Assembly: GCA_963576725.1 (NCBI GenBank)
Contig: OY755240.1
Span: 36,668,629-36,732,628 of the forward strand
Direction of reading: 5' to 3'
Length of the DNA: 64,000 bases
Source: Azorinus chamasolen
Lineage: Eukaryota; Mollusca; Bivalvia; Cardiida; Solecurtidae
The notes beneath the pieces are model-generated. The model had not been told where the DNA came from. It saw only the letters and a list, made by a program, of their open reading frames with translations, and ran no database searches. Each line of letters begins with the position of its first letter. Position 1 is the first letter of the stretch. Both the position numbers and the translations under genes were made by a program. Positions 1-12,402 of this stretch are shown in pieces.

Positions 1-1011
1 TTATATTTATTCCATGTTTTTGTGTTGTTAAACTTACCTCAATTGATGCATTTATTTTTTTATGTAGTCAGGTCCTGAATAAAACTTGATCCTTGCTTAT
101 CTGACTTGACAATCAGAAAAAAATTCATTTTTCACCTTGTAGCATTAGTCATTTTCACAGTTAAAATGGCCGCCCATAGACGTATTCTTTCTGGAACAGT
201 CCATATGTAAATAATGTAGGGAGATCTAGTGTTCAAACAATTGGTTTAGGCTAGTGGGTCTGTTCACTGTGTTGCTTAAGAACTTTCAAACACTGTCATT
301 GAATTCTATACACGGTGCATTAAATTTTATTCTGTTTTTATTGAAATAAATAAATATAACATGGAAGAATATTTTAGCATGATAATCGATAAACCCTTCA
401 GCATTTTTCAACTAAACTTTCAGTACGACATAATTTTACACCCAATAATGATGGAAATTATGTCGTGTTTTCCTAGCAAGTCCATTAATCTGTTTGGGTA
501 TTTCAAGTGGTAATTAGCTTTACATTTGTTTCTACTTATTATTTTTATCTCTGCGAGTCCATGATAACATTTGCAGACAGTTTGGATCATGATGCGACAC
601 AGAGTAACTTGATATGTCACAGGATCAACACCATTTGAAACGTAATACAGGGAGAGTAGATCTAGATCCCTCCAATTCGAAAATGAATCTAGCACACCAA
701 ACATATTTAAATTGCGAAAGTGTTTCGATATACAGATTAATTGTACATAACTCAGAACATACACGACTATACCTGTATATAATAACTAACTATGAACGTA
801 ATCAATCCATATATATGGGGAAAAGGGTTGTAATGAAAACAAACAAAATATAAATGCTTGCTAATTCAAATAGATCGTGAATATGTTTTTTTTATTCAGA
901 TGATTTATTCTTTGTAAGCAAGCATTTTTTTAAAAATTAATATATAAATTTTGCAGTAAATATAAACAATAAGCATATGAAACAAAACAAAACATAATAA
1001 ACTACAATGAA

Positions 1012-1015
<4 letters not shown>
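1..1015. other. AT-rich intergenic DNA
   Basis: I see no gene, RNA gene or clear repeat end here. The short open frames have no recognisable domain and overlap on both strands, as expected by chance in AT-rich DNA. Confidence 0.6.
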
Positions 1016-1059
<44 letters not shown>

Positions 1060-1102
1060 TCTATCTCCTTCCTCTCTCTCTCTATCTCTCTCTCTCTCTC
1101 TC
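1016..1102. repeat. (CT)n microsatellite
   Basis: Almost pure CT dinucleotide run with a few interruptions. It forms the left flank of the hAT-like element that starts at 1103. The run resumes beyond that element at 2230, so it was probably one microsatellite before the insertion. Confidence 0.9.
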
Positions 1103-2229
1103 TAGGGCTGCAACGATACGCCCATGAAATGAATACGAATACGTATCACAATACAGTATAACGAATACGAATAAATATTCATGAATACGAATACAGTTAC
1201 ATAAACATGCTATGGCATACTAGGCTAATAAGTGTTACTTAAGCCAAAGCATATCCATATTTATAGGATCAGGAATCTGTGACTTTAAGCTTATATTGAA
1301 AATGCTACTGGACATGTGCTGATAAACAAGGAAAAAGTACTTTAAAGATTTAATTGGCAAACTAAAACAAGTCACATTAACTAGAAACACTGACTAGAAA
1401 CTTAATCAAAAGTAAAATGGTCCAGTCCTACTGTAATCTTTAGGCAATAGGCATAAAAATAATACTGATTCAAATTCTAGCACCTTTCAAGCACCATCAA
1501 AATGTAGTGCATTACACTGTTTCTAATTGAATATAGCCTGCTGGTTTTGTCCATTCTGGTGAATCGTTACCAAACTCAAACAAATTTGGTCAATAAATTT
1601 TGGGTACGTTAAGACATTTGGGCGCTCCGATAATTAACTGCTACAGCCAACAGCTGACACTATTACCTTATTTCGTGGTGGCACACTTTACAAACAGTGA
1701 TTTCATTGCTGGGTTTTCCTTCTGATCCCGTCAGAAACCCGAAATGTTTCCAGACGGTGCTTTTATATTTGGCTGGATTCTAAATAATCTCTTTCAGCCC
1801 AGACATTGTTATGAAACGACAGTTTGCGGTTGTCATAAACACTAAGAATTAGTCCTATCAAAACAAAATTGTTTTCGGTAATTGTTTCTTTAACTACTTT
1901 TCTGCAAAAGTGAATGAAAGGGAACAATTATTAAGCCTGTTGAATCCAACAGGACCAACACCCAGTGTTGAGATTCGTAAACATAGACAGTAATCAAGAG
2001 TAATCTCCCTTGGTGTCACTGCAACATGACTCTTCGCGTCTGGAATGTTTTGCTCAGATTTCGTTTATTTCTGGCGAAATATGTTGTTTTCTTTCAATTT
2101 CGGCAATTTCCTTCATGTTTGTAATTATATTTGTCAATATTCGGTTCACTGGGTAGCGAATACGATACAATCACCGCGAGAAATGAAATTCGAATAATTC
2201 AAATACATTAGTGTATCATGACAGCCATA
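1103..2229. mobile_element. Non-autonomous hAT-like element inside a CT microsatellite
   Basis: The left end TAGGGCTGCAACGATAC and the reverse complement of the right end (TATGGCTGTCATGATAC) agree at about 13 of 17 positions. The 'GGCTGCAACGATAC' end and the internal GAATACGAATACG-type repeats near both ends are typical of hAT non-autonomous elements. Both flanks are CT repeat, so the 8-bp target duplication cannot be read exactly, but CT-rich octamers on each side are compatible with one. There is no transposase ORF. The class is an inference from the ends. Confidence 0.6.
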
Positions 2230-2360
2230 CCTCTCTCCCCGTCTCTCTCCTCTCTCTCTCCCCTCTCTATCTGCTTCCTCTTCTCTCTCTCTCCTACTCC
2301 TCTCTCTCTCTCCCTTTCTCTGCTTCCTCTCCCCTCCCTCTCTCTCTCTCTCTCTCTCAA
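2230..2360. repeat. CT-rich microsatellite, right part
   Basis: Imperfect (CT)n/(CCTCT)n tract. The Ser/Leu-rich open frames over it are shadows of the repeat. It continues the run at 1016-1102 across the hAT-like insertion. From 2361 to 2738 I see only AT-rich sequence with no supported feature. Confidence 0.85.
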
Positions 2361-2738
2361 GATCTACACAGCGTTCTCTTCAATACAGACTCAAACAGCT
2401 TACACGAAAACATTTAGACTTTTCTATTTCTTCCAAATCAAACTTTCTTCCTACAAACACTCCAAATATGCCAAGCACTCACACAAATCACACTCTGCCC
2501 AAGACAAACTTTTTTTTTGCATTTTCTTCTGATGGGTGCAAAATACGATACTATGTCCGCAAATTCAAGTGTAAAGCATCTTCAAAATCATAGGCATAAA
2601 CTGGTGTTCCCTGCTTCAGCTCCTGTTGAAAACATTTTGATAAATTTAATACACATTTTATTACATGTACTTCAGGTGTTATTCTAATTTTATCTTTTGA
2701 ATTCGGCATTCCTTTTTTAGCTGAATTTTTTAAGATAT

Positions 2739-3777
2739 CAGGGCTCAACATTAACCTACGTCCGACAGACATTCACTGGTTGAATGTCGGTCCGGTCTTG
2801 CAAATATTCCAAGCCACTAGCCCGACTTGTCGTATAAATCCCGGTCCGGTCGCGATACCGATCGAAAGATAAAGTAGCAGAAAAACACTTACAGATAGGT
2901 CACGTCGGGTTCATCTATAATTGTGTTTATACATAGTACGCATGCGCAAAATTACAGACTGCTCTTCGCGATATTTTCCCCACTACTAGCTAGCCTTTAC
3001 AACACCACGTGGTGACTGATGTACGGATACCAGTCTTGGAATTTCGTATCTATTTTTGCTATCGAACAGGGAACACCTTTGAGGAAGTTGTCGCAAAAAA
3101 GCGTCGGTACAATGTATTATTTTGCATGTAGTGTTTAATTGCAACATTTTGAAAACAATAAATGAGTTAACACGCGAAATGCTGTATTGAATTAATCTCC
3201 CGAGTAAATAAAACACGTGCCAAAAACTTACGACATTCAGACTCATTTACGTTTGATTACAATAACAACGTGTGGAAGCTTTATCGTAAGTAAAATTCGT
3301 CTGTTGAAAGAAATGTGACTTTGAAACTTCGGCTTTACATCAAAATGCGGCGGTAGTAGCGATGCCAATATACTAAATCGAAGGGGCCTACCAGAAACAA
3401 AGAATACGTATGAAAAAGTGAAGCGAAACTGTGAATTTCTTCCTAAATGGCTTGAGAATTTAAATGACTCCTGGTCCTGTATCGTGTTTAATGTAGCACT
3501 GTACATAGTGCCATATTTTCATGAACATTCAAATATAACAGATTATTCACTACCTATAAACAAATTTTAACAACCCTGCTCTTCTCTAAATCTTCTTGAT
3601 AAAATGTATTTAAAGCAGGATTTGACACTTCATACAGGTTCAACATCTCACGAGTTTTTAAAAACCAAAATAGTTTATCACCAAGTCTGGGCACAAGACA
3701 TTTTGGCCAGGGCTAGTAGTTTTCAAAACCACTAGCCCGACTGGTCTAGTAAGCAAAAAAGTTAATGTTGAGCCCTG
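2739..3777. mobile_element. TIR DNA transposon remnant with perfect 17-bp inverted ends
   Basis: It begins CAGGGCTCAACATTAAC at 2739-2755 and ends with the exact reverse complement at 3761-3777. Both flanks carry GATAT directly next to the ends, giving an apparent 5-bp target duplication. A second inverted motif, around CCACTAGCCCGACT, sits inside each end. There is no transposase ORF in about 1.04 kb. CAGGG..-type ends suggest the hAT superfamily, but 5 bp is shorter than the usual 8 bp, so the superfamily is uncertain. Confidence 0.7.
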
Positions 3778-3883
3778 GATATAAAAAAATAGTGTTAGAT
3801 CTGGAAGAATGACAATCGAAAATTTAAAAATAGCCGCGCAGATGTGTTTTAATATTCACCTTTTTGATGTCATTTAGTAGTTA

Positions 3884-4728
3884 CAGTATAACCTCTGTTG
3901 ATCGGCACCCCTCTTAACCAGAAACCCCTGTTATCCAGCACTGCTGTTTGGTCCCGGCAGTTTCCCTATTTGTTTTATGTATCTAAACTCTCTCTTAATC
4001 GGAACCCCTGTTAACCGTTAACCGGCATACCTTGACAGGCCAATAAAGGCAAATTAGCGGGTTTTCACACCTTGTTATCCGGCGGTTAGCTGACCTGTGA
4101 TCATTGACAGTTAGCGCTTTACATTCAGGTAGGTGATAAGTACCGTTAATGGGCCTACAGTAAAGTAAATTGACCGTCCTTTTTAGATTTATATTGTTAT
4201 CGTCATTGAAAATGCATGTATGTACACATGTCAAAATTTTATGGCAATGCCAAATTATTTAGCGTCTGGATCTACGCTGTTGCTAAATGTGTGACCAGCA
4301 GTGATGGTCCGCATATACATGTACCTGTGTTGAATCCGAACTTGTAAAAAAATATAGGACGAATGTTCCTGTGTTTTAGTCGAGCCCTTTATACATGTGT
4401 TTACTTCCGATTGTACGCTTAACACGTTATGCCTATATTTACATGTACATGTATTTCAAAAGACAATGGAAAAGCAGCGTAGATCCTGATCAAATGACTC
4501 CTTTTTAAATGGAGCTATCTGATCAGGTTCGGTGCTGTTGTATATATTTATATGTAATTTGTAAATTGTCATGGTGGAATTCCCCTCGCAGCGAAAAAAT
4601 GACCTGCTGGAATGAATCTTTGGGTACGTAAACTTGTGAATCTAGGAATAATTCTGTTAACCGACACCCTCTCTTAACCGACATGCTGACATGGAACCAT
4701 GGGATGCCGGATAACAGAGGTTATACTG
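3884..4728. mobile_element. pogo/Tigger-like MITE
   Basis: The left end CAGTATAACCTCTGTT and the right end are inverted copies (about 22 of 24 positions match over the longer ends), flanked by TA on both sides (3882-3883 and 4729-4730). Motifs such as 'aaccggca' and 'ccctgtta' recur just inside each end, as in Tigger-type elements. TA duplication plus this end type point to Tc1/mariner-pogo. The 845-bp body has no transposase. It contains a copy of the GATCAG hairpin family at about 4473-4536. Confidence 0.7.
4473..4536. repeat. Short hairpin repeat (GATCAG family), diverged copy
   Basis: Inverted halves meet around the centre 'ctttttaaatggag', with CTGATCA on the left and TGATCAG on the right. 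It is a diverged member of the palindromic hairpin family best seen at 10245-10312. Confidence 0.55.
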
Positions 4729-4730
4729 TA

Positions 4731-5992
4731 TTTGGTCATTTCAAACTGGTATACGATAAATATGAACACTGGGATGTTGTATTCATTTGGCTTTTATTTT
4801 CTCTTAGGTACTGAATAAAAGATAATATGGCTGCAATGTGACATTATATACACCACAAAGTATTAAAAATTACCTAGATCTGTTACATTATTCACGTTTT
4901 CAATGAATTATAACATGTCGTCCCTGTTGGAAAATGGTATTCTCCATAGTTATTTACAAACATGCGCACATCATTCGCCTGCCATTTGCAAAGAAACAGC
5001 TGATCGATTTAGCATGTAGAAAATGTATTGTTGTTGTTTTCTTCCTTGTTACAGATCTGTATTTACTTCATGTTATAGCATAGATTAGAGTGATATTCAA
5101 GGTGAGAGTTCATAAAAAAATGATGCAATCGAATTATGAATATGTAATTTCAATGTGTAGCGGAATAAAAAAAATCTCGATTCAAATCTGTTTTTAACAA
5201 TACTAACTTTCTTGCACATTTCTTGTAAGTAGGGATTTTAATAAATTAATTTAGTTTCTTTTATGTTTTTAGGTCTTTGCCACCCAGTTTGGAGGTACCA
5301 AGTGGATTGAGTAGCTAATTTTGCCTCAAGACAGTCCATCTTACTTTTTAACCCCCGTGCATGACAATAATACTCAATAGTGACTGAGTGATAGCCACTA
5401 CTATAGAAGAAGAAGAAAACAGAACTGGATGAAACAGGCAGTATTCTATGTTAGTATTCAGAAGTTATTCAGCAATATTCTGAGTTAGTATTCAGGCAGT
5501 AGGTGCCGAATTGGTTTGGTATCAACCGAGTCAAAGGCCAGAATCGATCAATTACTGTACAACGGTCAATCACAATCATTGAAAACCAATTTGATTTATT
5601 TGGAAAGCATATTCATATACGGTACCCCATGCGGTAGATTTTTGACAATTAGTCGAGACATTGCCAAAGTTTTGCTTCCACTCCAAAATGGCCTAGAAAA
5701 CGTGCACCAAAAACGGTGTTTATTTTATCCGGAACCGGAAATATATTGAAAGGAAGAAAATTTACCCGGTGAAAAGGTAAAAACATCTCGCATCGTGAGA
5801 TTTGCGTAAAAGGATGACTGTACAAGTTGGCTTCCTTTAAAAAGAAGCCAAAGATGCAGTTTCTTATCAAACAGGTGCTATATACAGGCACCGTTTGCAA
5901 AATGGAATAGACCTAAATAGTCTATGCAGCTCCGTCGATTTATACTTGGACTCGAATCATGTCAGTCGCGAAAGCGGAGTTGGGCATTATGC
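4731..5992. other. Intergenic DNA, nothing recognised
   Basis: AT-rich, with short open frames but no domain, RNA gene or clear repeat end. One 77-codon frame near 5516 has no recognisable motif and I do not call it a gene. Confidence 0.5.
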
Positions 5993-6017
5993 ATAGATAG
6001 ATAGATAGATAGATTAA

Positions 6018-6084
<67 letters not shown>

Positions 6085-6098
6085 TGATAGATAGATAT

Positions 6099-6147
<49 letters not shown>
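5993..6147. repeat. (GATA)n microsatellite
   Basis: About 38 tetranucleotide units with two small interruptions (near 6015 and 6083-6101). The Ser-Ile-Tyr-Leu frames on the minus strand are shadows of the repeat. Confidence 0.95.
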
Positions 6148-6148
<1 letters not shown>

Positions 6149-6149
6149 A

Positions 6150-6355
6150 TCGCCGTGACGTCACGCGCACCTGTTATCTTAGCCGAGAAAAGTTTGGTGG
6201 GCAAAAAGACTGACAGCTGATCTAATGTAAACAATAACAGAAACATAAAAGCACTTTGAAAACTTCTGTTAAATTTAATTAAAAACGATTATGGTGCAAT
6301 TGTTGATGATAATTACATCGATAGTACGTGTAAAAAAAACATAAACATGAACCGA
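6150..6355. repeat. Dispersed repeat, inverted copy at 61545-61755
   Basis: The stretch from 'cgtgacgtcacgcgcacc' to 'cgatagtacgtgtaaaaa' recurs in reverse orientation near the right end of the window at about 80-90% identity by eye. In this copy the (GATA)n run abuts it directly. No coding potential. Its class is unknown. Confidence 0.65.
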
Positions 6356-6883
6356 AAAATGATGCAGGAATTCAGGATTCAAGGACGTTTCTGGGAAGCA
6401 GGGATACTTTCACATTAGTGAAATAGATTATTGTGGATTTATGTGAATGTGTCGATAGTTATCAATCATGGAATTTTACTTATTAACTAGTGGATCAACA
6501 CTAAGATGGGTAATTTATCTAGTCATTATTTCCAGTACTATTATTGCAAAAAAATATTATTCTATACCACGCATAATCCTATTGTTTTCCCGTTAATATT
6601 ATTTCGTTCATTCTTTTGAGCTTTCTTAGATGTCATCTGAACTTAGATTGTGCAGCTAATTAGGCCTTCTTTTTGCATATATTATAACGAACAAAAATGA
6701 TTACATTTTAAAGTCTGCATGCATTCTGCTTACAAGAAATAGTGTTACGAAATATATCTTACTTATCTAGGTGTTTTATTCGTCCAAATAAATGCATTTT
6801 AATCATGATATTAGAATGCTGTCTGAATTTATTGCCGTATTGTGTAACTCTCACGATGCGTGTTGTTTTACCGGTTGTCAGAC

Positions 6884-6985
6884 ATTTCGCTACCCATACC
6901 ATTTCGCTACAGTCATTTCGCTACCCACCGAGAAGTCATTTCGCTACCCCGACCATTTCGCTACCTGTACGTTTCGCTACCTACC
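6884..6985. repeat. CATTTCGCTACCC minisatellite
   Basis: Five to six imperfect units built on 'catttcgctaccc' with short variable spacers. The same motif, in either orientation, occurs in both palindrome arms (25648-25740 and 33625-33745), so it is a dispersed minisatellite family. Confidence 0.75.
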
Positions 6986-7159
6986 GAATTTATTAGGAAA
7001 ACCAATATTGTTGCGGGGGTGGTTAGTGATTTGAGAGTCGAATTTATTAACATATAATAAATATTTATATTCAGATACCAAAAAGAAAAATAAAGTGTTA
7101 TGTCAGAGGATGAATGATGGGTCTTTCGCTGTTGTTTGGCAGGTCTTACTCGTCAATGT

Positions 7160-7690
7160 AAGTAAACCCCATCTAAAGTGGCCACTCAATGAATGAATAT
7201 GGGCGTCTTTATAAGCAGGTGGCTTCTTAATGCAGGACAAAAGTAATCCAGAAAGCTCCTGTATGTCATTTCTGCATTACTTTTGTCCAGCATTAAGCTA
7301 CTGTCTACATCTACGATCTGCATATATCACCCATAATTATACCTCTTTGTGGTGGTAGCATTAGCGGGGTTTTACTGTAGTAACCAAAGTGTTAAATGAA
7401 TGACACGTGTGCTTATATCAGGTTTTGTTTTGTTAATGTATAGTGTATACGAATACAGTGAGATGATAGTTTAATGCCGGACAAAAGTAATCCAGAAAGC
7501 TCATTTCTGTCCTGCATTAATAAGCTAACTTCTGCATCTACCATCTGCATCTAGCACCCAGAATTATACCTCTTTTAGGTGGTTGCATTAGCGGGGTTTA
7601 GTAGTCATATGCATAATTAAAAAGGGAATCATAAAGGCATGATACATGTATGTGCTTATGTCATGTTATGTTAATGTATAGTGTGTATCA
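7160..7690. repeat. Tandemly duplicated MITE-like repeat, about 250 bp per unit
   Basis: Two diverged units (about 7210-7440 and 7475-7690) share 'ggacaaaagtaatccagaaa', the 'atctgcat..caccca..aattatacctctt' block and 'gcattagcggggtt'. The first unit holds an inverted pair around 'gcaggacaaaagtaat'. The ends 'agtaaaccccat' and 'ggggttttact' are inverted, as in pogo-type MITEs. No coding potential. Confidence 0.5.
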
Positions 7691-7699
7691 ATAAAGTGA

Positions 7700-10244
7700 T
7701 ATACTATATCATTTTGTTACTTTTATTATTTGAGCTAAATCAAAATTGTGGAAAATACAGCAGACGAGAATTTGCATATGCGTAAACTCTCATATACATG
7801 CAGCCACTTCGTGATGCAGCCTATAATATATACAGGGTTTTCTCTTTACCCCTTCAAACATTTCAAGGGTCATTTAAAATTTTCAACCCTCTATATACAG
7901 TAGAACCGTTTGTCTACTCGGCATCGAAAGTTTCCGTAAGCGCGAGTTCTTGTCTGTTTCATTTTTCTTGATAGAATTGGTAATTGGGTTTCAAAAAGCC
8001 TAGACCCGGATGAGACAAATGATAATGAGAGAAATACTCACGAAAGAAATTACAGAGACACTGTTAATAAAAAAATAAATAAAAGTTTAAGTGATAAGAA
8101 ATAGTATCGGCTTTGTGAAATACATAATGATAATAATAATAAAAAAAAACATGATGATAATCACAACAAAAATATTAGGTTTTAAAAGATTAAATGTATA
8201 TGTATAATACACGTGTCATTATCGGTGCCTCTGTGATATTGCTGATTGAATTAAGTCACCCGCTGCTTTCGTAATTACACGTGCCAATCAATATTGTCCA
8301 CCAAGAGATCACTGGTACCGCCGATAAGCCGATAACATTGGCTTGTAAATACTGCTTAACGCGGTGTCCGAGCAGAATGCAAACTGTTTGTCATAAGTTG
8401 GTCTGGTTTGAAAGTATATGGCTCTTTAGAATATGTTCATAACTCTACCTGACCTATAAACAGCTTTGTGTTAAGCTTTTGTACGAGATTTTGTAGCATA
8501 TGCTGTAACTGCTCTCCTCATGAACAGTAGTAACGGACAGATTAGCCCCTTTTGTGCCAGGTACGACGGTATTGACGTTCGCAAACAGTTAAGATCCAGA
8601 TCAAACATCGCGTAATGGGATGTCGGATCAGAATCCAAACTGTTTGTCATTCATAATAGAAAACTCGCTTATTTATACTCGACGTGACTTTTCCATGATA
8701 AACTCGGAAATTATACGTTTCCTCTTTTTCTGTATTGATTTATTACTGTCCTGCTCTTCTCAATTAGACAGAGCCTCTTGTTGTATTAATATTTATATAT
8801 CCTCATGTATTCATGTAATGTGAACTGAGAGAAATAAAGTGAATTTGAATTTGGAATAAAATATATATGCTTCACTGTAAGACAAACGCCAATGCATTTT
8901 GTTAATTATAAATGATAAAAAATACTAAAGAGTTCAGACTAGAAAAATATATTGAATCTTTGATATGTACAGTGCATTACGATCACATGAAATGTTGAAA
9001 ACGCAATCATTACTTATGCACTTTTACTTTAAGGTCTGTTAACCATTTAGCTGCTCTAAAGTTTCGAATATTCTCTTAATTTTTAGTTTTGTGATATACT
9101 TACGTTGAACGTATTTCCGAACGGCTATATCTTATCACCACGAAGTAAATACAGAAGTAAATACAGACGGAGTGGCATCGAACTATAAACCGATACAATG
9201 TACTGAAACACTTGTCGTCGCTTACCTGTACATCGTTATCGCTAAAATAATCGATATCGAGCTCTCGGTTACTGATTTTATAGTGAGGCGCTCGCGAATT
9301 TTTAATAAAAAAAATGTCACCAATATCTGCGTAAGTTTCTCTACATTCATTATATATCGTCGGATTTTTATATAAATGGTTTTGTTAGACAGCTTAGACA
9401 TTCATCTTTATTTTATGGAATTGTCAGTTTTCAATATGCGTGTGGCAATATTTTGTAACGAGTAAAAATGTTGTGAAATGAAGCGAAATGAAGCTGGATG
9501 ATAGACGAGTGCAAAATACAGAACACACACACACGAACAAGAAATCACTAATTAATCATGAAAAGATCCTATAATCTTTTAGATTTTTTGGTATTGATGT
9601 CAAAATATATCAAATATAGTATAAAAAAAAGAGTAAAAATCCTATTTGTTGTTTTTAATCGCCAGCTGTTGCACCAAGCAGTTTGCATGAAGGTGACAGA
9701 AACGAATCGCCATTCATGTGAAAAATAACCTTATACAGATCTGGAAAACTTACAGGAATCTGAAAAATAATATTCATCATGTAATAGTTTAAAAATTTAG
9801 TGTCAGGATGACATTGAAATGATCAAATTAGAAACCCTACATAAACCATAAGCACAACTGGAAAACACGGTTCCTTTTTCATGCCACCTGTCACGTGCGT
9901 TTGTTTTCAACATTCATAGTTATAATAAAATATGGAAGGCGCAGCATTGTAGCTATTTAAGAAAGTAAACAAACAGTGAGACCTATCACATTCCATTAGC
10001 AAACAGAGCAGGCCCTACGCATTGATGAGAATGAAAAGGTTAAAATCCTTCATCTGTTCTATGCTGCCAAAATTCAAAACCTATCGAGTATGCATGTACA
10101 AAATAGTTGTAATGAAAAACGGAATGTTGGACATTGAAGGGATTTTATAAACTAACAAAACATGATTATATTTATTGCTAAAACAGCACTTGGAAGTTTT
10201 GGCCATTGCAGAAACTGTAGAACCATATATATATTATATCATAA
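7700..10244. other. AT-rich intergenic DNA
   Basis: I recognise no gene. Short sequences such as 'caaactgtttgtcat' (near 8380 and 8637) and 'gtaaatacagacggagtggc' (near 9160) also occur in the palindrome arms near 25440 and 33920, so degraded repeats are present. The 67-codon frames at 8620 and 9172 have no domain signature. Confidence 0.45.
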
Positions 10245-10312
10245 GCAAACAGAGCAGACCCAGATCAGACGGCTCTTTTAGGAGCCGTCTGATCTGGGTC
10301 TACTCTGTTTGC
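10245..10312. repeat. 68-bp near-perfect palindromic hairpin (type copy)
   Basis: The left half starts GCAAACAGAGCAGACC and passes through GATCAGACGGCTC. After a 6-nt loop the right half is its reverse complement with one mismatch over 31 bp. Related hairpins occur near 4473, 11612, 15826, 27242, 32096, 34752, 40989, 48231, 55947, 57086, 60545 and 60650. No flanking duplication is evident. It could be a tiny foldback/MITE family or a conserved structured motif. Confidence 0.8.
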
Positions 10313-11611
10313 AAAGGCGTATTTATGGAGTAAAGGGTTTTTTATTCAAAAGGAGCAGGGTATAATGTACATGCAATCATATATATTCATGGTTAGTGTT
10401 AGTAAAGGTTAGTGTGGGATAAATGAAACATGAGACCCAATAGTTTCAATACATGTATTGTTATTCACAAAGTAAACAAATTGTTATTTATTTATTTGCA
10501 TAAATATTATAAAGTATTTGGAGAAAGACAGAGCTCCAGATAACTGCGTATATCTTCTCCTCTTAACCCTATCTTGTGAGTACTCATTAGAATTAGAATT
10601 GGCCCGTCATGGTGATTCTAATGAGAACTCATGAGACGGGGTGGGAAAACAATGCAACTTTTTACCCTAGTTCTCAACCATATGGTTGCTACCTAGAACT
10701 CTGTAAAGAGAAAAAATGATTATGGACACAAGTGAATTAGGTTAAATAATGCAGTGAATTTTCTCTCCATTTATTCAAAGTTAAGAATCATGTAAAAGTG
10801 CAGGTGACAAGGTCTGATGAGCTGTATATCAAACTTCAGAAATGTTGATACAAACACTTAATAAAACTTCAGCTATGACGAAAAAATGGAGAGGTGCTGG
10901 GAGATAAACCGAATCGTACTCACAAATGAGTTAATATATGTCTGTATACAGGTATTCCCAGCAGAAACATAGAGATTTAGACTAGTTAATCCACAGTTAC
11001 ACTATGCACAGAACATAAAAAGTGCATCGACACTAACACATTTCAGACACTTTGCAAATGATGACACTGTTTAACCCTTTCCTTTCTGCTTGCAAAAGAC
11101 CGCAATGACAAAGGTTATATCACCAAATTAGAAACATACAGACTTCTTCCTTTTATCATATGAACATTGTCAATATCAGGCAACAAGATATATGCCGACG
11201 TGTATTTCCTGGATATGGAGCTAATGCCTGACTACCACCTATATATACAGACGTTCGTCGTCTAACAGAAAGAATGTGGGTGACAACAATTCTGCCAGGA
11301 AAGTGTCCGATTCTGGTGTGTCTGAAACAAGAAATAAAATTATTTAAGAAAATATGTCTTACAGCACTACAAACGGTATACCCCAGATCACTGTATCCGA
11401 AAGGCACATCCAGATCAACATTGTTTTTCAAGCTGGGAAATAGTCTAATTTTGAAGACTGATCAGGTCTTACACCTTAGAAGAAGGCTGATCTGGGTATA
11501 TGGAGTACCATACCCTTTTAACCCGTTCCCTATTCTATGTTTATTCCAAATTTCAATACCTACTGAATATTCAAGGACAAAACAGTTGGAACATGGTAGC
11601 CATTTCCATAA
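10313..11611. other. Intergenic DNA with small inverted repeats
   Basis: A weak hairpin lies at about 10575-10640 ('gtgagtactcattagaatt' against 'gattctaatgagaactcat'). A degraded GATCAG-type hairpin is near 11456-11500. The two overlapping open frames at 11156-11648 have no recognisable domain and I leave them uncalled. Confidence 0.45.
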
Positions 11612-11679
11612 GCAAACAGAGCAGACCCTGATCAGACAACTCCTATAGGAGCCGTCTGATCTGGGTCTACTCCATTTGC
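11612..11679. repeat. Palindromic hairpin repeat, second copy
   Basis: Same layout as the hairpin at 10245: GCAAACAGAGCAGACC at the left, centre 'ctcctataggag', and a right half ending in 'ggtctactccatttgc'. A few mismatches between halves. Confidence 0.75.
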
Positions 11680-11711
11680 AAATGCGTAAAAACAGGTTTA
11701 TATGAGGCTTA

Positions 11712-12204
11712 AAGGAATGCCCGTATAAATTTCCAGCTGAACTTTTCGGAATTGGGAGATATTCTTATTTATTTGTTGGACACACCTGATATGTCGAATA
11801 CTTTAGATCAACAGTATTTACAATTTTAATTCTCGTTCTATTTTAAGAAGATCTAGATATTAATTATGATATACCGTCCCGTTGGAGTCATTTATGTGTT
11901 GTAAAATGGATGTACAGTACCGTGGCAGATCCAGTAAAAGTGTTTTAGGATAAATCTAGATCATATCAATCTAAACTATCTTTAGAACTACAATTCACCA
12001 TTATCTAAAAAAAAATTAAATAGATCTCAATCGTTGGGGTTTAATTATGCCTAACTATAGATCTAATTAGTCAGAATAGTTTTTTTCTATTTTTGGGAAA
12101 ATAACAAATCAGAACTATAGATAATTGGCACATTGTTTGGTATTTGTCTCATTTGAAAGCTTTCCTGTTGCGTAATAATTAATTGCTTTGTTAATAAGGA
12201 AGTG
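11712..12204. repeat. Dispersed repeat, copy also at 54440-54960
   Basis: The block with 'tatttatttgttggac', 'gaatactttagatc' and 'aagatctagatattaatta' recurs in direct orientation at 54440-54960, diverged by roughly 15-20%. From 12059 onward it is also part of the giant palindrome's left arm. The third copy continues into the equivalent of 15375-15790 without the LINE insertion. Confidence 0.7.
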
Positions 12205-12240
12205 TTTTATTTCCCTCACAGTAAAACCTCTCTATAACGA

Positions 12241-12402
12241 CCACTAAATTGTGTCAATTAGTTGGTATCCAGAGCAGATGGCTGCTCAAAGCAAGGTGAA
12301 AGCAAAACAGAACGCTCCCATAGGAACGTTCTGTTTTACCTTCACCCAGCTCCAAGCAGCCACCTTCCCCTAACACAAACTAATTGATGTAATTTAGTGG
12401 TA
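12241..12402. repeat. Foldback element in the LINE 3' region
   Basis: The halves begin 'ccactaaattgtgtcaatta' and end 'taattgatgtaatttagtgg'. They close on an inner stem 'agaacg..cgttct' near 12320. A left-flanking 'cagtaaaacctctctataac' resembles a pogo-type end, but I see no partner. Confidence 0.6.

Noticed and set aside
5940..6246. Two minus-strand frames rich in Ser-Ile-Tyr-Leu, resembling membrane peptides
   Set aside because: They are translations of the (GATA)n microsatellite.
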